Shown piece by piece: positions 37,291 through 45,600 of a stretch of 64,000 nucleotides of DNA (position 1 is the first letter of the stretch; each line of letters begins with the position of its first letter). The position numbers were made by a program, and so were the translations under genes. The stretch is from Caballeronia sordidicola (GTDB taxonomy: Bacteria; Pseudomonadota; Gammaproteobacteria; Burkholderiales; Burkholderiaceae). The notes beneath the pieces are model-generated. The model made no database searches, had not been told where the DNA came from, and worked only from the letters and a program-made list of their open reading frames with translations. The stretch lies in NCBI RefSeq assembly GCF_001544455.2, contig NZ_FCOC02000003.1, forward strand, positions 186,001-250,000, written 5' to 3'.

Positions 37291-38482
37291 CGGCGTCCTC
37301 ATGACATGTTTCGATACGTTGCAAGAGAAGCGCTTCCCGGCGATCGAGTTCTGCCATGACGGCGCGCGTGGAGGCTTGCGTGACAATCAGCGTGCAGACT
37401 GGTTCGCCCGCGCCGATGCGCGCGCCCGGATGCGGGACGTCGTGGCATGCGGGGTCGGTGAAACAGGTTTCGCTGAAGGCTCGCGAAACGACGAAATCAT
37501 ATGGCGCGAACAGCACGCGCTGGCCGGTCTGGTTCGAGCGGGTCACGCGTTGAGAAACGGAAGGCAGACGGCCGTCGAGACACGCATCGATATGACACGC
37601 GATCAAGCCACGCGGCCACGCGTCGGGCGCGGCGGTTTCGTAAAGCGTCATCGTGGATGAAGGGCGCGCGTTGATCTCCAATACGTCGACACGTTCGCCG
37701 TCGAGCAGGAAATCGATGCTGTTCAGGCCCGTGAGGCCGGTTTGCGCGGTGATCGCTTCGACCGCTTCCACGACCTTGTCTTTGACAACGCGCGGCGGAT
37801 CCAGGGGTCCTGCAGAACCCGCATGAAGGTACGGAAAACTACCCGCGGCCATGCTGAACTGTTCTGCAAATCCAATCAGCCGTGCCTCGCCGCGCGCCGC
37901 AATAAAGAGCGCCGACATTGAGCGGCCGAACGCGCGCCGCTGGAAATAGGCGTCGTCAGAGTTCGCGCAATCCGAATCGGACAATATTTTTATATGGGTG
38001 CCACCGCAGCCATTCGCGTGTTTGATGAGCCAGCCGGCGTCGTGCGCGGGACGGATAAACGTGGTCTCCGGATGCGCAATGCCCAGGCGATCCAGTAACG
38101 GGAAAAACCGGCGCGGGTCACGAACGTCAGCCGTCGCGGCCGCGCCGTTGCCTATAAAACGCGGCAATCGCGATGCGGCACACAATTGCTGTATCAGCGG
38201 TTCAAGCCCGCTGCCGGCCACGAATCCCAGCATGCGCGGCAAGCGCGCGGTGCGTTCGAGCGCATCGAACAGTCGTTGCCGGTCAATCGATATCCCCCCG
38301 CCGCCAATGTCGAACCAGAGCGGCGCGTAGCTGCGCGTATCGCGGTCGCCGAAGATATCGAGCGCCGCCACATTCAATCCCGCCCGATAAGCAGACTGCG
38401 CGAGCATGCGCGCCGACAACCCCACGGCCGCGATAAACGGCGCATGTGACGATCGCGCGGATGTGGTGAAGCGCCACATCAT
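37265..38482 (-). CDS. ATP-grasp domain protein of H4MPT operon
   Basis: A 405-residue protein with an N-terminal Rossmann-like region (PFIAAVGLSARMLAQSAYRAG) and an ATP-grasp domain (WLIKHANGCGGTHIKI, GLNSIDFLLDGERVDVLEINARPSSTMTLYE). ATP-grasp genes of this kind are conserved in bacterial H4MPT islands and are needed for C1 transfer in methylobacteria, but the ligation they catalyse is not settled. It is coupled by ATGA to mtdB and overlaps mch by 26 bases. Confidence 0.82.
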   Translation of the reverse strand: MMWRFTTSARSSHAPFIAAVGLSARMLAQSAYRAGLNVAALDIFGDRDTRSYAPLWFDIGGGGISIDRQRLFDALERTARLPRMLGFVAGSGLEPLIQQLCAASRLPRFIGNGAAATADVRDPRRFFPLLDRLGIAHPETTFIRPAHDAGWLIKHANGCGGTHIKILSDSDCANSDDAYFQRRAFGRSMSALFIAARGEARLIGFAEQFSMAAGSFPYLHAGSAGPLDPPRVVKDKVVEAVEAITAQTGLTGLNSIDFLLDGERVDVLEINARPSSTMTLYETAAPDAWPRGLIACHIDACLDGRLPSVSQRVTRSNQTGQRVLFAPYDFVVSRAFSETCFTDPACHDVPHPGARIGAGEPVCTLIVTQASTRAVMAELDRREALLLQRIETCHEDADAVIPSSA

Positions 38483-39417
38483 CCGAGCCCGCCGCCGCTC
38501 ACGCCGACGATTGCGCGGGCCTCGTCGAAGGCTTCGGGAAAACCCAGATACACCGGCTTGCCGCCAGTGCGCATTCGCACGAACAGCCGATGCTCGACCT
38601 GATACTTCACATTGCCGATAGCCAGCGCGCCAATACCGAGCGCATCCTGGCGCACGGCGCCGGCCAGCGGTTTGCCGTCGTCCATGACATGCACGCCCGC
38701 GATGCCTTCGGGCGGCACGGCGTTGACATCGGCGGCGATCAGCAAGTGTCTTGCATGGGACAGGTCGGCGGCGCTCATGACCTGCACGCCGGCCACCGCG
38801 GTCGCCATCACGACCTCGGCAGTGGAAAGCGCGTGGTGAAGATCGTCCGATGTGCGCACGGACACGCCCGTCGTCGCGATATCGAAGCGGCGGTTGACCT
38901 CGTCGCTGACCTGCGTGGCGCGGGCGATGTCCGAATGGCTCGCTATCAGGACTTGCGCGCCGAGCGACGCGGCCATTGCCGCCGCCACCCGGCCGACCGC
39001 GCCTGTGCCGCCGAGAATCAGCACGCGCTTGCCGCCGAGATCGGCGTTGTGCCCGCCCTTCAGATGTTTTTCGACCAGCGCAACCAGCGCGGCTGCCGTG
39101 GTGTACGAACCGCTTGGATCGGCGAATACGGACACTTCGAAGGGCGGCACCATCGCGTGGCGCGCGGTGTCGAGCATGTCGGCGGCGAGCATGACGTCGC
39201 GCCCGCCAATGAAAATGCCGGTGCGCGAAACGCCTTTCGGACCGCGCGAGAAGATCGCGTCCTGTGTCAGCGTGACAACGTGCTCGGACCCGACATTGCA
39301 GTACGGCACGATCACCTGATAGCCGGCGTCGGCGGCCATGTTGACGTCGAAAGGGCTCATCTGGGGTGTGGCCGTCAACATGTGCAGGATGTACGGCCTT
39401 TCGGTGGCTTCGGGCAT
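38479..39417 (-). CDS. mtdB: NAD(P)-dependent methylene-H4MPT dehydrogenase
   Basis: A 312-residue dehydrogenase oxidising methylene-H4MPT to methenyl-H4MPT. The N-terminus (ILHMLTATPQMSPFDVNMAADAGY) and nucleotide-binding GGTGAVGRVAAAMAASLGA (about 134-152) are typical of MtdB. It lies 69 bases after mptG and is coupled by ATGA to the ATP-grasp gene, inside a tight minus-strand string running down to the citG-like gene. Confidence 0.95.
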   Translation of the reverse strand: MPEATERPYILHMLTATPQMSPFDVNMAADAGYQVIVPYCNVGSEHVVTLTQDAIFSRGPKGVSRTGIFIGGRDVMLAADMLDTARHAMVPPFEVSVFADPSGSYTTAAALVALVEKHLKGGHNADLGGKRVLILGGTGAVGRVAAAMAASLGAQVLIASHSDIARATQVSDEVNRRFDIATTGVSVRTSDDLHHALSTAEVVMATAVAGVQVMSAADLSHARHLLIAADVNAVPPEGIAGVHVMDDGKPLAGAVRQDALGIGALAIGNVKYQVEHRLFVRMRTGGKPVYLGFPEAFDEARAIVGVSGGGLG

Positions 39418-39486
39418 GGCGATGGACTCATTCAGGTTTCGGGTAGTCTGATCAGCGGCGGGCCTCGGCCCATGAAGAGAATCCGT

Positions 39487-40536
39487 CTACGGGCAGTCGG
39501 TCTTGCAGCGCTGCATGCCGAGCGTGCGGGTCGTGTGGGTTGCGTGAGTCGCATGAATTGCGCCGCCGCGGTTCGCCGCCGCGACCACCGAGCACGCAAT
39601 GCCGGACGTGCCGCGGGTTGCGTCGAGGGCAGCGCTCAAGCCTTGCTGGGCGTCTTGCACGCTACGGAAAAACGCGAAGCCTGTTGGACCCCACGAAGTC
39701 TGCCCGATGCCGGGTGTATCGACGGCATCGAGCGCGGCGGCCACGGCGGGACTCGAGAACACGCCGCCCTGGACCGGCGCGAAGTATTCGCCAATGGTCT
39801 GCTGCACTTCGCCGATACCTTCGGCGAACGCATCGAAATTGTGTTCCGCGATGCCGGGCAAGACACGCATCAGCACCAGGTGACAGAGGTGCGCGGCGAG
39901 CGTTTGCGGGAACGGCGCGAGCGCGGCGAGGGCGTGCCGCTCGGCGTCGCCGTGAAGACCTTCGCGGCGGGTATCGTCAATAAGCAGTACGCGCCACGCG
40001 TCCGGAAACACCTGGCGGGAAAGCATCGGCGGGGGACGTTTATGGTCGCCGGGACCGCCGTCCACAATCAGCCCGCCATGATCGAAGCCCAGCATGCCGA
40101 TGCCCGAGCGCGCCCCGCGTCCGAGCAGCCGCGCGAGTTCGGTGCTCGCCGGCGTGCGCCCGGCCAGACGCGCAAATGCGGTGCCGACCGCCAGCGCGAG
40201 TTGCGTGCCGGAGCCGACACCAGAGTGCGCGCGCGGCGCGTGATGCACTTGCACGGCGACGGGTGGCGCGCCGTACGCGGCATGCAACAGATTCAAATAC
40301 TGTTCGATGCGCGCGCGCTGCGCCTCGCTGCGCGCGCCGGTCACGCCATCTTCGTCGGCAAGGCGCGCGGTGATGCGGGTGCCGGGCGCGTCGACGGCCA
40401 GGCCAATGCTCCCGAACGCGCGCCCAAGCGACGCGTTCGGGTCAAGAAAACCGAGGTGCAGTCGCGCGGGAGCATCGACGGTGACGGCCGACAGCGGCGG
40501 TAAGCGATCCCGCAAGCTATTGAACGGCAACTGCAT
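39487..40536 (-). CDS. mptG: Beta-ribofuranosylaminobenzene 5'-phosphate synthase
   Basis: A 349-residue GHMP-type protein that joins 4-hydroxybenzoate (or p-aminobenzoate) to phosphoribosyl pyrophosphate with CO2 release, the first committed step of methanopterin synthesis. Segments: ARLHLGFLDPNASLGRAFGSIGLA, HSGVGSGTQLALAVG, FDHGGLIVDGG and SSWGPTGFAFF-like end. ATG at 40536 follows GGGGAC; an in-frame start at 40596 has no ribosome site. Confidence 0.92.
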   Translation of the reverse strand: MQLPFNSLRDRLPPLSAVTVDAPARLHLGFLDPNASLGRAFGSIGLAVDAPGTRITARLADEDGVTGARSEAQRARIEQYLNLLHAAYGAPPVAVQVHHAPRAHSGVGSGTQLALAVGTAFARLAGRTPASTELARLLGRGARSGIGMLGFDHGGLIVDGGPGDHKRPPPMLSRQVFPDAWRVLLIDDTRREGLHGDAERHALAALAPFPQTLAAHLCHLVLMRVLPGIAEHNFDAFAEGIGEVQQTIGEYFAPVQGGVFSSPAVAAALDAVDTPGIGQTSWGPTGFAFFRSVQDAQQGLSAALDATRGTSGIACSVVAAANRGGAIHATHATHTTRTLGMQRCKTDCP

Positions 40537-40608
40537 TGCGTGTCCCCAGGTTCGTTGTCGTGGGCGAAAGCCGTCGAGCTTCAAGGCAAGAGCCATACCA
40601 ACGTGCTT

Positions 40609-40995
40609 TCAGGCATCGTCGTACTTGATATAGCGAAAGCGCTGATCGTCCGATGGCGTGCCTTCCAGCGCGCCGCCCTCGCGTCCCGGCTGCCACTGGA
40701 TCACTTCCTCGATCTTCATTGCGAGCGCGAAGTCCTTGTCTGTGATGCCCTTGGCCGAATGCGTCTTGAGCTTCACGACCACGAATGCATACGACACCGT
40801 GAGGTCCGGGTGATGCCACGCCGCCTCGGCAAGATGGCCGATCGTTGTCACCACCATCAACGTGCCTTTCCATCCTTCGGTCTTGTATTTGCGGCGCAGC
40901 CATCCGTCTTCCATATACCAGTGCTTGAGCGGACCGCTCAGGCGCGCCTGGATCTCTTCATCCGAGAAGGTCTTCTCGGGTTGTTTGCTGGTCAT
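40609..40995 (-). CDS. phhB: Pterin-4a-carbinolamine dehydratase-family protein
   Basis: A 128-residue PCD/DCoH-type protein with the signature AAWHHPDLTVSYAFVVVKLKTHSAKGITDKD. Classical members dehydrate 4a-hydroxytetrahydrobiopterin; copies in H4MPT islands are linked to pterin cofactor metabolism. The ribosome site AAGGAGG is ideal. It is the first gene of the minus-strand H4MPT string and has a near-consensus sigma-54 element 47-62 bases upstream. Confidence 0.88.
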   Translation of the reverse strand: MTSKQPEKTFSDEEIQARLSGPLKHWYMEDGWLRRKYKTEGWKGTLMVVTTIGHLAEAAWHHPDLTVSYAFVVVKLKTHSAKGITDKDFALAMKIEEVIQWQPGREGGALEGTPSDDQRFRYIKYDDA

Positions 40996-41041
40996 GGCAT
41001 ACCCTCCTTAGGGCCAATGGGCAAAACAATCCTTCGATAAG

Positions 41042-41057
41042 TGCAAACAACGCGCCA
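41042..41057 (-). promoter_or_regulatory. Putative sigma-54 promoter of phhB-mptG operon
   Basis: The minus strand reads TGGCGCGTTGTTTGCA: 11 of 12 defined consensus positions, only the A of TGGCA differing. The predicted start is about 41031, leaving a 36-base leader to the phhB ATG. The -12 side (TGTTTGCA) resembles that of pqqA. Confidence 0.55.
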
Positions 41058-41164
41058 GAAAACGAGGTTCCCGCGCGATAACGTTCAGGTCCTTTTCATG
41101 GTGCACTGCACAGACTTCCAACCATAACCGCTGGCCGCAGTAGCATCGGCTGTATCGCGGATTT

Positions 41165-41179
41165 GACACAGTATGTGTC
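41165..41179. promoter_or_regulatory. Candidate enhancer (UAS) dyad
   Basis: GACAC-AGTAT-GTGTC, a perfect five-base inverted repeat. It lies about 77-91 bases upstream of the putative xoxF start and about 135-148 upstream of the phhB start. Both are suitable distances for a sigma-54 activator. A similar core lies upstream of fhcB. Confidence 0.4.
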
Positions 41180-41229
41180 GTAATCCGAATGAAGCGTATC
41201 GGCGCCGGGCATTGCCCCGGGCCATCCAT

Positions 41230-41245
41230 TGGCATGCGCGCCGCA
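41230..41245 (+). promoter_or_regulatory. Putative sigma-54 promoter of xoxF
   Basis: TGGCATGCGCGCCGCA matches the -24 half perfectly and keeps the GC of the -12 half, but has CC instead of TT (10 of 12). The predicted transcript start is near 41256. Confidence 0.35.
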
Positions 41246-41426
41246 TTCGGCTACGACGCCAGCCGGTGTTTCGCTGCCCGGCATGGAATATGCAATTCGT
41301 CTTCACACAGAAGCCCGTCATTGAACGGGCAGAGCTTAAGCTCGCTGCCTGCACTGGTGAAGGCGCGCCCGGAGCGTGGCGGTGGGGTCATCCCTGAGTC
41401 GGACGGCAACACATTCTGGAGGAGAC

Positions 41427-43235
41427 ATGAAACTACGCACCCTGGTTCTCGGACTGGCGGTGGTTGCGGGAACGGCCTTTAGCTCTTTTGTGGCGCAGGC
41501 AGATTCGCAACTCGACGCCTCGATGAAGAACACATCGAACTGGGCCGCTCAAGCAGGTGACTATTCGAATCACCGCTATAGCCCGCTCAAGCAGATCAAC
41601 GAAAGCAATGTGGCGAAGATGCAGGTTGCCTGGACCATGTCGACCGGCGTGTTGCGCGGTCACGAAGGTTCGCCGCTCGTGATCGGCGACACCATGTATA
41701 TCCACTCGCCATTCCCGAACAAGGTCATCGCGATCAGTCTGAAGGACCAGACGTTCCAGTGGCAATACGAACCGAAGCAGGACACGCAGGTGGTATCGGT
41801 GATGTGCTGCGACACGGTCAACCGCGGGCTGGCTTATGGCGACGGCAAGATCTTCCTGCAGCAGGCCGACACGAAACTTGTCGCGCTCGACGCCAAGACC
41901 GGTGAAGTGAAATGGACCGCGCAAAACGGCGATCCGAAGGCAGGAGAGACCAACACCAACGCGCCGCACGTCTTCGGCGACAAGGTGCTCACGGGTATTT
42001 CCGGCGGCGAATTCGGCGTGCGCGGACGCCTGATTGCGTACGACATCAAGACCGGCAAGGAAGTCTGGAAAGCGTACAGCACGGGTCCCGACAACGAAAT
42101 GCTGCTCGACCCCGACAAGACCATGACCTGGGCCGACGGCAAGATGACGCCGGTCGGCGCGGACTCGTCGCTCAAGAGCTGGAAGGGCGATCAGTGGAAG
42201 TCGGGAGGCGGCACGACCTGGGGCTGGTATGCGTGGGACCCGAAGCTGAACCTGGTGTACTACGGCACTGGGAACCCCGGCACATGGAACCCGACGCAAC
42301 GTCCCGGCGACAACAAATGGTCCATGTCCATCTTCGCGCGCGACCTGAATACCGGTAAGGCGAAATGGGTCTACCAGATGACGCCGCACGACGAATGGGA
42401 CTACGACGGCGTGAACGAGATGATCCTTGCCGACCTGCCCATGAACGGCAAGACGGTGCCGGCCATCGTCCACTTTGATCGCAATGGGTTCGGCTATACG
42501 CTCAATCGCGAGACAGGGCAGTTGCTGGTTGCCGACAAGTACGATCCGGCGGTGAACTGGGCTGACCGCGTGGATCTCAAGAGCGGCTTGCCGGTTCGCA
42601 ACGTCGCGTATTCCACGCAGGCAGCGGGTCCCGATCACAACGTCAAGGGCATCTGCCCGGCGGCGCTGGGATCGAAAGACCAGCAACCTGCCGCCTTCGA
42701 TCCAAAGAGCAACCTGTTCCTGGTGCCGACCAATCACGTATGCATGGACTACGAGCCGTTCGAGGTCGAATACGTGTCCGGCCAGCCTTACGTTGGCGCG
42801 ACGCTGTCCATGTATCCCGGTCCCAACGAAAAGGGTGCAATGGGCAACTTCATTGCGTGGGATGCGAGCAAGGGCAAGATTGCGTGGTCCAAGCCGGAGA
42901 AGTTCTCGGTGTGGTCGGGCGCGCTTGCGACCGCTGGCGGCATTGCGTTCTACGGCACGCTTGAAGGCTATCTTAAGGCCGTGCGCATCTCGGATGGCAA
43001 GGAGCTGTGGAAGTTCAAGACGCCTTCGGGAATCATTGGCAATGTGTTCACCTACCAGTATCAGGGCAAGCAGTTCGTGGGTGTCTATTCGGGCATTGGC
43101 GGATGGGCGGGCATTGGCATGGCGGCGGGCCTTGAAAAGTCCACGGAAGGACTGGGCGCGGTCGGCGGGTATCGTGAACTGGCGAAGTACACCGCGCTTG
43201 GCGGCACGCTCTTCGTGTTCGCCATCCCGAGTTGA
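41427..43235 (+). CDS. xoxF: Lanthanide-dependent methanol dehydrogenase
   Basis: A 602-residue periplasmic quinoprotein with signal peptide (about 1-25). The vicinal disulfide pair is Cys127-Cys128 ([10 protein letters not shown]). The catalytic Asp325 is followed at +2 by Asp327 (WDYDGVNE), the extra acidic ligand that marks lanthanide-type XoxF against calcium MxaF. Tryptophan-docking motifs such as [19 protein letters not shown] repeats are present. It oxidises methanol to formaldehyde or formate using PQQ. ATG at 41427 follows GGAGGAGAC. First gene of xoxF-G-J; no mxa gene is seen. Confidence 0.97.
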   Translation: MKLRTLVLGLAVVAGTAFSSFVAQADSQLDASMKNTSNWAAQAGDYSNHRYSPLKQINESNVAKMQVAWTMSTGVLRGHEGSPLVIGDTMYIHSPFPNKVIAISLKDQTFQWQYEPKQDTQVVSVMCCDTVNRGLAYGDGKIFLQQADTKLVALDAKTGEVKWTAQNGDPKAGETNTNAPHVFGDKVLTGISGGEFGVRGRLIAYDIKTGKEVWKAYSTGPDNEMLLDPDKTMTWADGKMTPVGADSSLKSWKGDQWKSGGGTTWGWYAWDPKLNLVYYGTGNPGTWNPTQRPGDNKWSMSIFARDLNTGKAKWVYQMTPHDEWDYDGVNEMILADLPMNGKTVPAIVHFDRNGFGYTLNRETGQLLVADKYDPAVNWADRVDLKSGLPVRNVAYSTQAAGPDHNVKGICPAALGSKDQQPAAFDPKSNLFLVPTNHVCMDYEPFEVEYVSGQPYVGATLSMYPGPNEKGAMGNFIAWDASKGKIAWSKPEKFSVWSGALATAGGIAFYGTLEGYLKAVRISDGKELWKFKTPSGIIGNVFTYQYQGKQFVGVYSGIGGWAGIGMAAGLEKSTEGLGAVGGYRELAKYTALGGTLFVFAIPS

Positions 43236-43420
43236 GCGCGAGTTCATTCCTGCCGTAGCAGGCCGTGAGGCGGCTTCAGTCCGCCAGATTTGAGAGTGCA
43301 GACGCGTGCTGGCCGAAAGTCTTGCCGCACGCGTCCCCCATCCCGAACCATCAATCCCGCACTGCGCTCGAGCTTACCGACGCTTGGGCGCGCACGCTCC
43401 AAACGAAGGAGACATTTGCA

Positions 43421-43834
43421 ATGAAAGGCCGAACACTCTTGCCGCTGGCGATAGCGCTTGTCGCGTTGCCCGCTTCCTACGCCCAGACCGATCCGGCGCA
43501 GATGAAGCCGGTCGCGTATCAGGTGGTCGACGGCAACAAGGTCGACAACAACACGCTGCAAGGCTGGAGAACCTGGCGTGCGCTCGCATGCGAACGGTGC
43601 CACGGCGCGCAGCAGCAAGGCATGGTGGGACCGTCCCTGATCGATGCGTTCAAGACCCTCGATACCAATGAGTTTCATCGGACCGTGTTCGGTGGACGCC
43701 TTGACAAGGGTATGCCCGACTTCAGCTCGAGCCCCATGATGCAGAAGAATTGGCAGAACCTGTATGCGTATCTGAAAGGGCGCTCCGACGGCAAGATCAA
43801 GCCGGGCGACCTGCAGGCGATCGACGCCAAGTGA
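43421..43834 (+). CDS. xoxG: Cytochrome c electron acceptor of XoxF
   Basis: A 137-residue exported c-type cytochrome: signal peptide about 1-21, haem site CERCH at Cys57-His61, likely axial Met98 in DKGMPDF. As the gene after xoxF it should be XoxG (cL-type), taking electrons from reduced PQQ. ATG at 43421 follows AAGGAGA with ten-base spacing. The 185-base gap after xoxF has no other gene. Confidence 0.92.
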   Translation: MKGRTLLPLAIALVALPASYAQTDPAQMKPVAYQVVDGNKVDNNTLQGWRTWRALACERCHGAQQQGMVGPSLIDAFKTLDTNEFHRTVFGGRLDKGMPDFSSSPMMQKNWQNLYAYLKGRSDGKIKPGDLQAIDAK

Positions 43835-43869
43835 CCGTGCGCATGGTTCGGGCTTTACCGGAGGGTTCG

Positions 43870-44763
43870 ATGTCTGATGGCAATACAAGGCGTGCGGTTC
43901 TGACGATACTTACCGTGGCATTTCTCGGCGCGGGCGGCGCACATGCGGAGGGACCCGCACTGCCGCATAACGACGGGGCCGACGGCGTGCTGCGTGTCTG
44001 CGCCGACCCGAACAACATGCCTTTGTCGAACAGCAAGGGCGAGGGTTTCGAAAACAGGATCGCCGAGCAGATGGCCAGCGACTTCGGCTACAAGGTCGAA
44101 TACACGTTCTTTCCGCAGCGCATGGGTTTTATCCGCCGCACGTTGCGCGAGAAAATCCCCAACACCGACGACTACAAATGCGACCTTGTGATAGGCGTGC
44201 CGAAGGGTTACGACATGACTTCCACCACGCGCGCATGGCTGCACTCCACCTACGCGATGGTCTTCCCCAACAGGCCCGAGTTTGCGTCCATCACAACACC
44301 GGCGGATCTTCTCAGGTTGCCGCCTGACCAGTTGAGTAAACTGCGTCTTGGCATCTTCTCGAACACGCCCGCGGTTGACTGGCTGCTGGGCAATAACCTG
44401 ATCGAACAAGCGGTATCGTACAAGGTGCAAAGCGGCGACCCTGCCGAGTTTCCGGGCGAAATGATCCAGCGCGACCTCACGGCGGGCAACGTGGACGTTG
44501 TGTTCCTGTGGGGACCCATAGCCGGATACTTCGCGAAGCAGGCCGGCGACAAGGTCAGGCTCGTGCCGTTCCCGCCCGCGCCGGGTCCGCGCTTCGACTA
44601 TGAGATTTCAATGGGCGTGCGTTATGGCGAAGCGCCATGGAAAACAAAAATAGACGACTGGATTGGCGCGAATCACGCGAAGATCGACAAGATCCTCACG
44701 AGTTACGACGTGCCGCTGCTGCCGATCAACGACAAGCCGCCGGCACAGGCCAACGCCAAATGA
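43870..44763 (+). CDS. xoxJ: Periplasmic binding-protein-like XoxJ
   Basis: A 297-residue exported protein of the solute-binding (family 3-like) fold: signal peptide about 1-25, then VLRVCADPNNMPLSNSKGEGFENRIAEQMASDFGY. MxaJ/XoxJ proteins are thought to help activate or assemble methanol dehydrogenase. ATG at 43870 follows GGAGGG. It comes directly after xoxG and overlaps the next gene by four bases (ATGA). Confidence 0.92.
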   Translation: MSDGNTRRAVLTILTVAFLGAGGAHAEGPALPHNDGADGVLRVCADPNNMPLSNSKGEGFENRIAEQMASDFGYKVEYTFFPQRMGFIRRTLREKIPNTDDYKCDLVIGVPKGYDMTSTTRAWLHSTYAMVFPNRPEFASITTPADLLRLPPDQLSKLRLGIFSNTPAVDWLLGNNLIEQAVSYKVQSGDPAEFPGEMIQRDLTAGNVDVVFLWGPIAGYFAKQAGDKVRLVPFPPAPGPRFDYEISMGVRYGEAPWKTKIDDWIGANHAKIDKILTSYDVPLLPINDKPPAQANAK

Positions 44764-45536
44764 CGTCATCGAACAGCCGGTTCCGGCGCGCATGCAGCGT
44801 GGCGGCGTTGAGCGCATTCGCGGGGCTTGCGTTAGATTACGCCCGCGCCACCGATGCACCCAATGCCGCGAGCGCTGCGGCCGCCGACATTGCGCCGGCT
44901 GAGCGGCTGCTGTTTTTATCGACACACCTGAAGGGCGTTCAGCCTCAAACGGAACTCGACTACTCGGTTGATCGATCTGGTCCGCCCGCGAAAGAGAAGG
45001 ACACGGTCAAGGTGCTCGTCGTCAGCGCCGATAACGCCAACGGCGACGCGCGTATTACCGATCATCGAGGGCCGGTGGAGATGTCCGGCGAAGGCTTGCC
45101 GTGCAATCCGGTGATCCTGTATTTCCTCGAACACGATGTCGCTGAAATGCAGCAACTGACCGGCGGCCAGCGTCGCTATTTTCAACGCCGCGTACGGCTT
45201 GCGCTGGCGGCGAACCCTGCCATTACAGCGGTCACGCGCGACGCCCAGGGCAAGAAGGTGAACGCGCGGCAAATCGTGATCCAGCCTTATCTCGACGACC
45301 CGAACGGTTCGCGTTTTTCGCAGTACGTGGGCAAGCGCTATACCTTCGTAATGTCGGACGCGGTGCCGGGCCAGGTCCTGCTGATTCGCACGGAAGTGCC
45401 GGGATCGAACAATGATTTCTCACATCCGGTGCAGATCGAGACGCTCAGCTATCAGGGTGCGTTGCGCAGTTTGACGCCGCCGCCGGGCAAGAAAATGCCC
45501 GACAAGTCCGTGAACGCGCCGCGCGCCAGCAACTGA
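44760..45536 (+). CDS. Exported protein coupled to xoxJ, function unknown
   Basis: A 258-residue protein with an N-terminal export signal (about 1-30, ARACSVAALSAFAGLALDYARA region) and a mature domain containing GEGLPCNPVILYFLEHDVAEMQQLTGGQRRYFQRRVRLAL and a C-terminal half rich in beta strands. I do not recognise a characterised family. The start overlaps the xoxJ stop (ATGA), so it is part of the xox operon and probably acts in the periplasm with XoxF/G/J. Confidence 0.8.
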   Translation: MTSSNSRFRRACSVAALSAFAGLALDYARATDAPNAASAAAADIAPAERLLFLSTHLKGVQPQTELDYSVDRSGPPAKEKDTVKVLVVSADNANGDARITDHRGPVEMSGEGLPCNPVILYFLEHDVAEMQQLTGGQRRYFQRRVRLALAANPAITAVTRDAQGKKVNARQIVIQPYLDDPNGSRFSQYVGKRYTFVMSDAVPGQVLLIRTEVPGSNNDFSHPVQIETLSYQGALRSLTPPPGKKMPDKSVNAPRASN

Positions 45537-45600
45537 ACGCACGTGAGCTTAAGCTGCGGCGCTTGTCTGAACTTGCCGTCCTGCACGACGGCCGCCTAAT

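Larger units (their letters stand above)
40996..41426. other. Divergent phhB / xoxF regulatory region
   Basis: 431 bases with no credible gene. It holds a sigma-54-like element for phhB (41042-41057), the perfect dyad GACAC-AGTAT-GTGTC (41165-41179) and a sigma-54-like element for xoxF (41230-41245). The xoxF leader would be about 170 bases. Confidence 0.7.

Noticed and set aside
38590..40503. A 637-codon plus-strand open frame across mtdB and mptG
   Set aside because: Shadow frame; composition is Arg/Ala-rich nonsense, and both underlying minus-strand genes are clear family members.
41163..41193. TTGACA as -35 of a sigma-70 promoter for xoxF
   Set aside because: No acceptable -10 box at 16-18 bases; the TTGACA overlaps the dyad and is better explained by it.
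41433..43247. A 604-codon minus-strand open frame opposite xoxF
   Set aside because: Exact antisense of xoxF with no domain and no promoter context.
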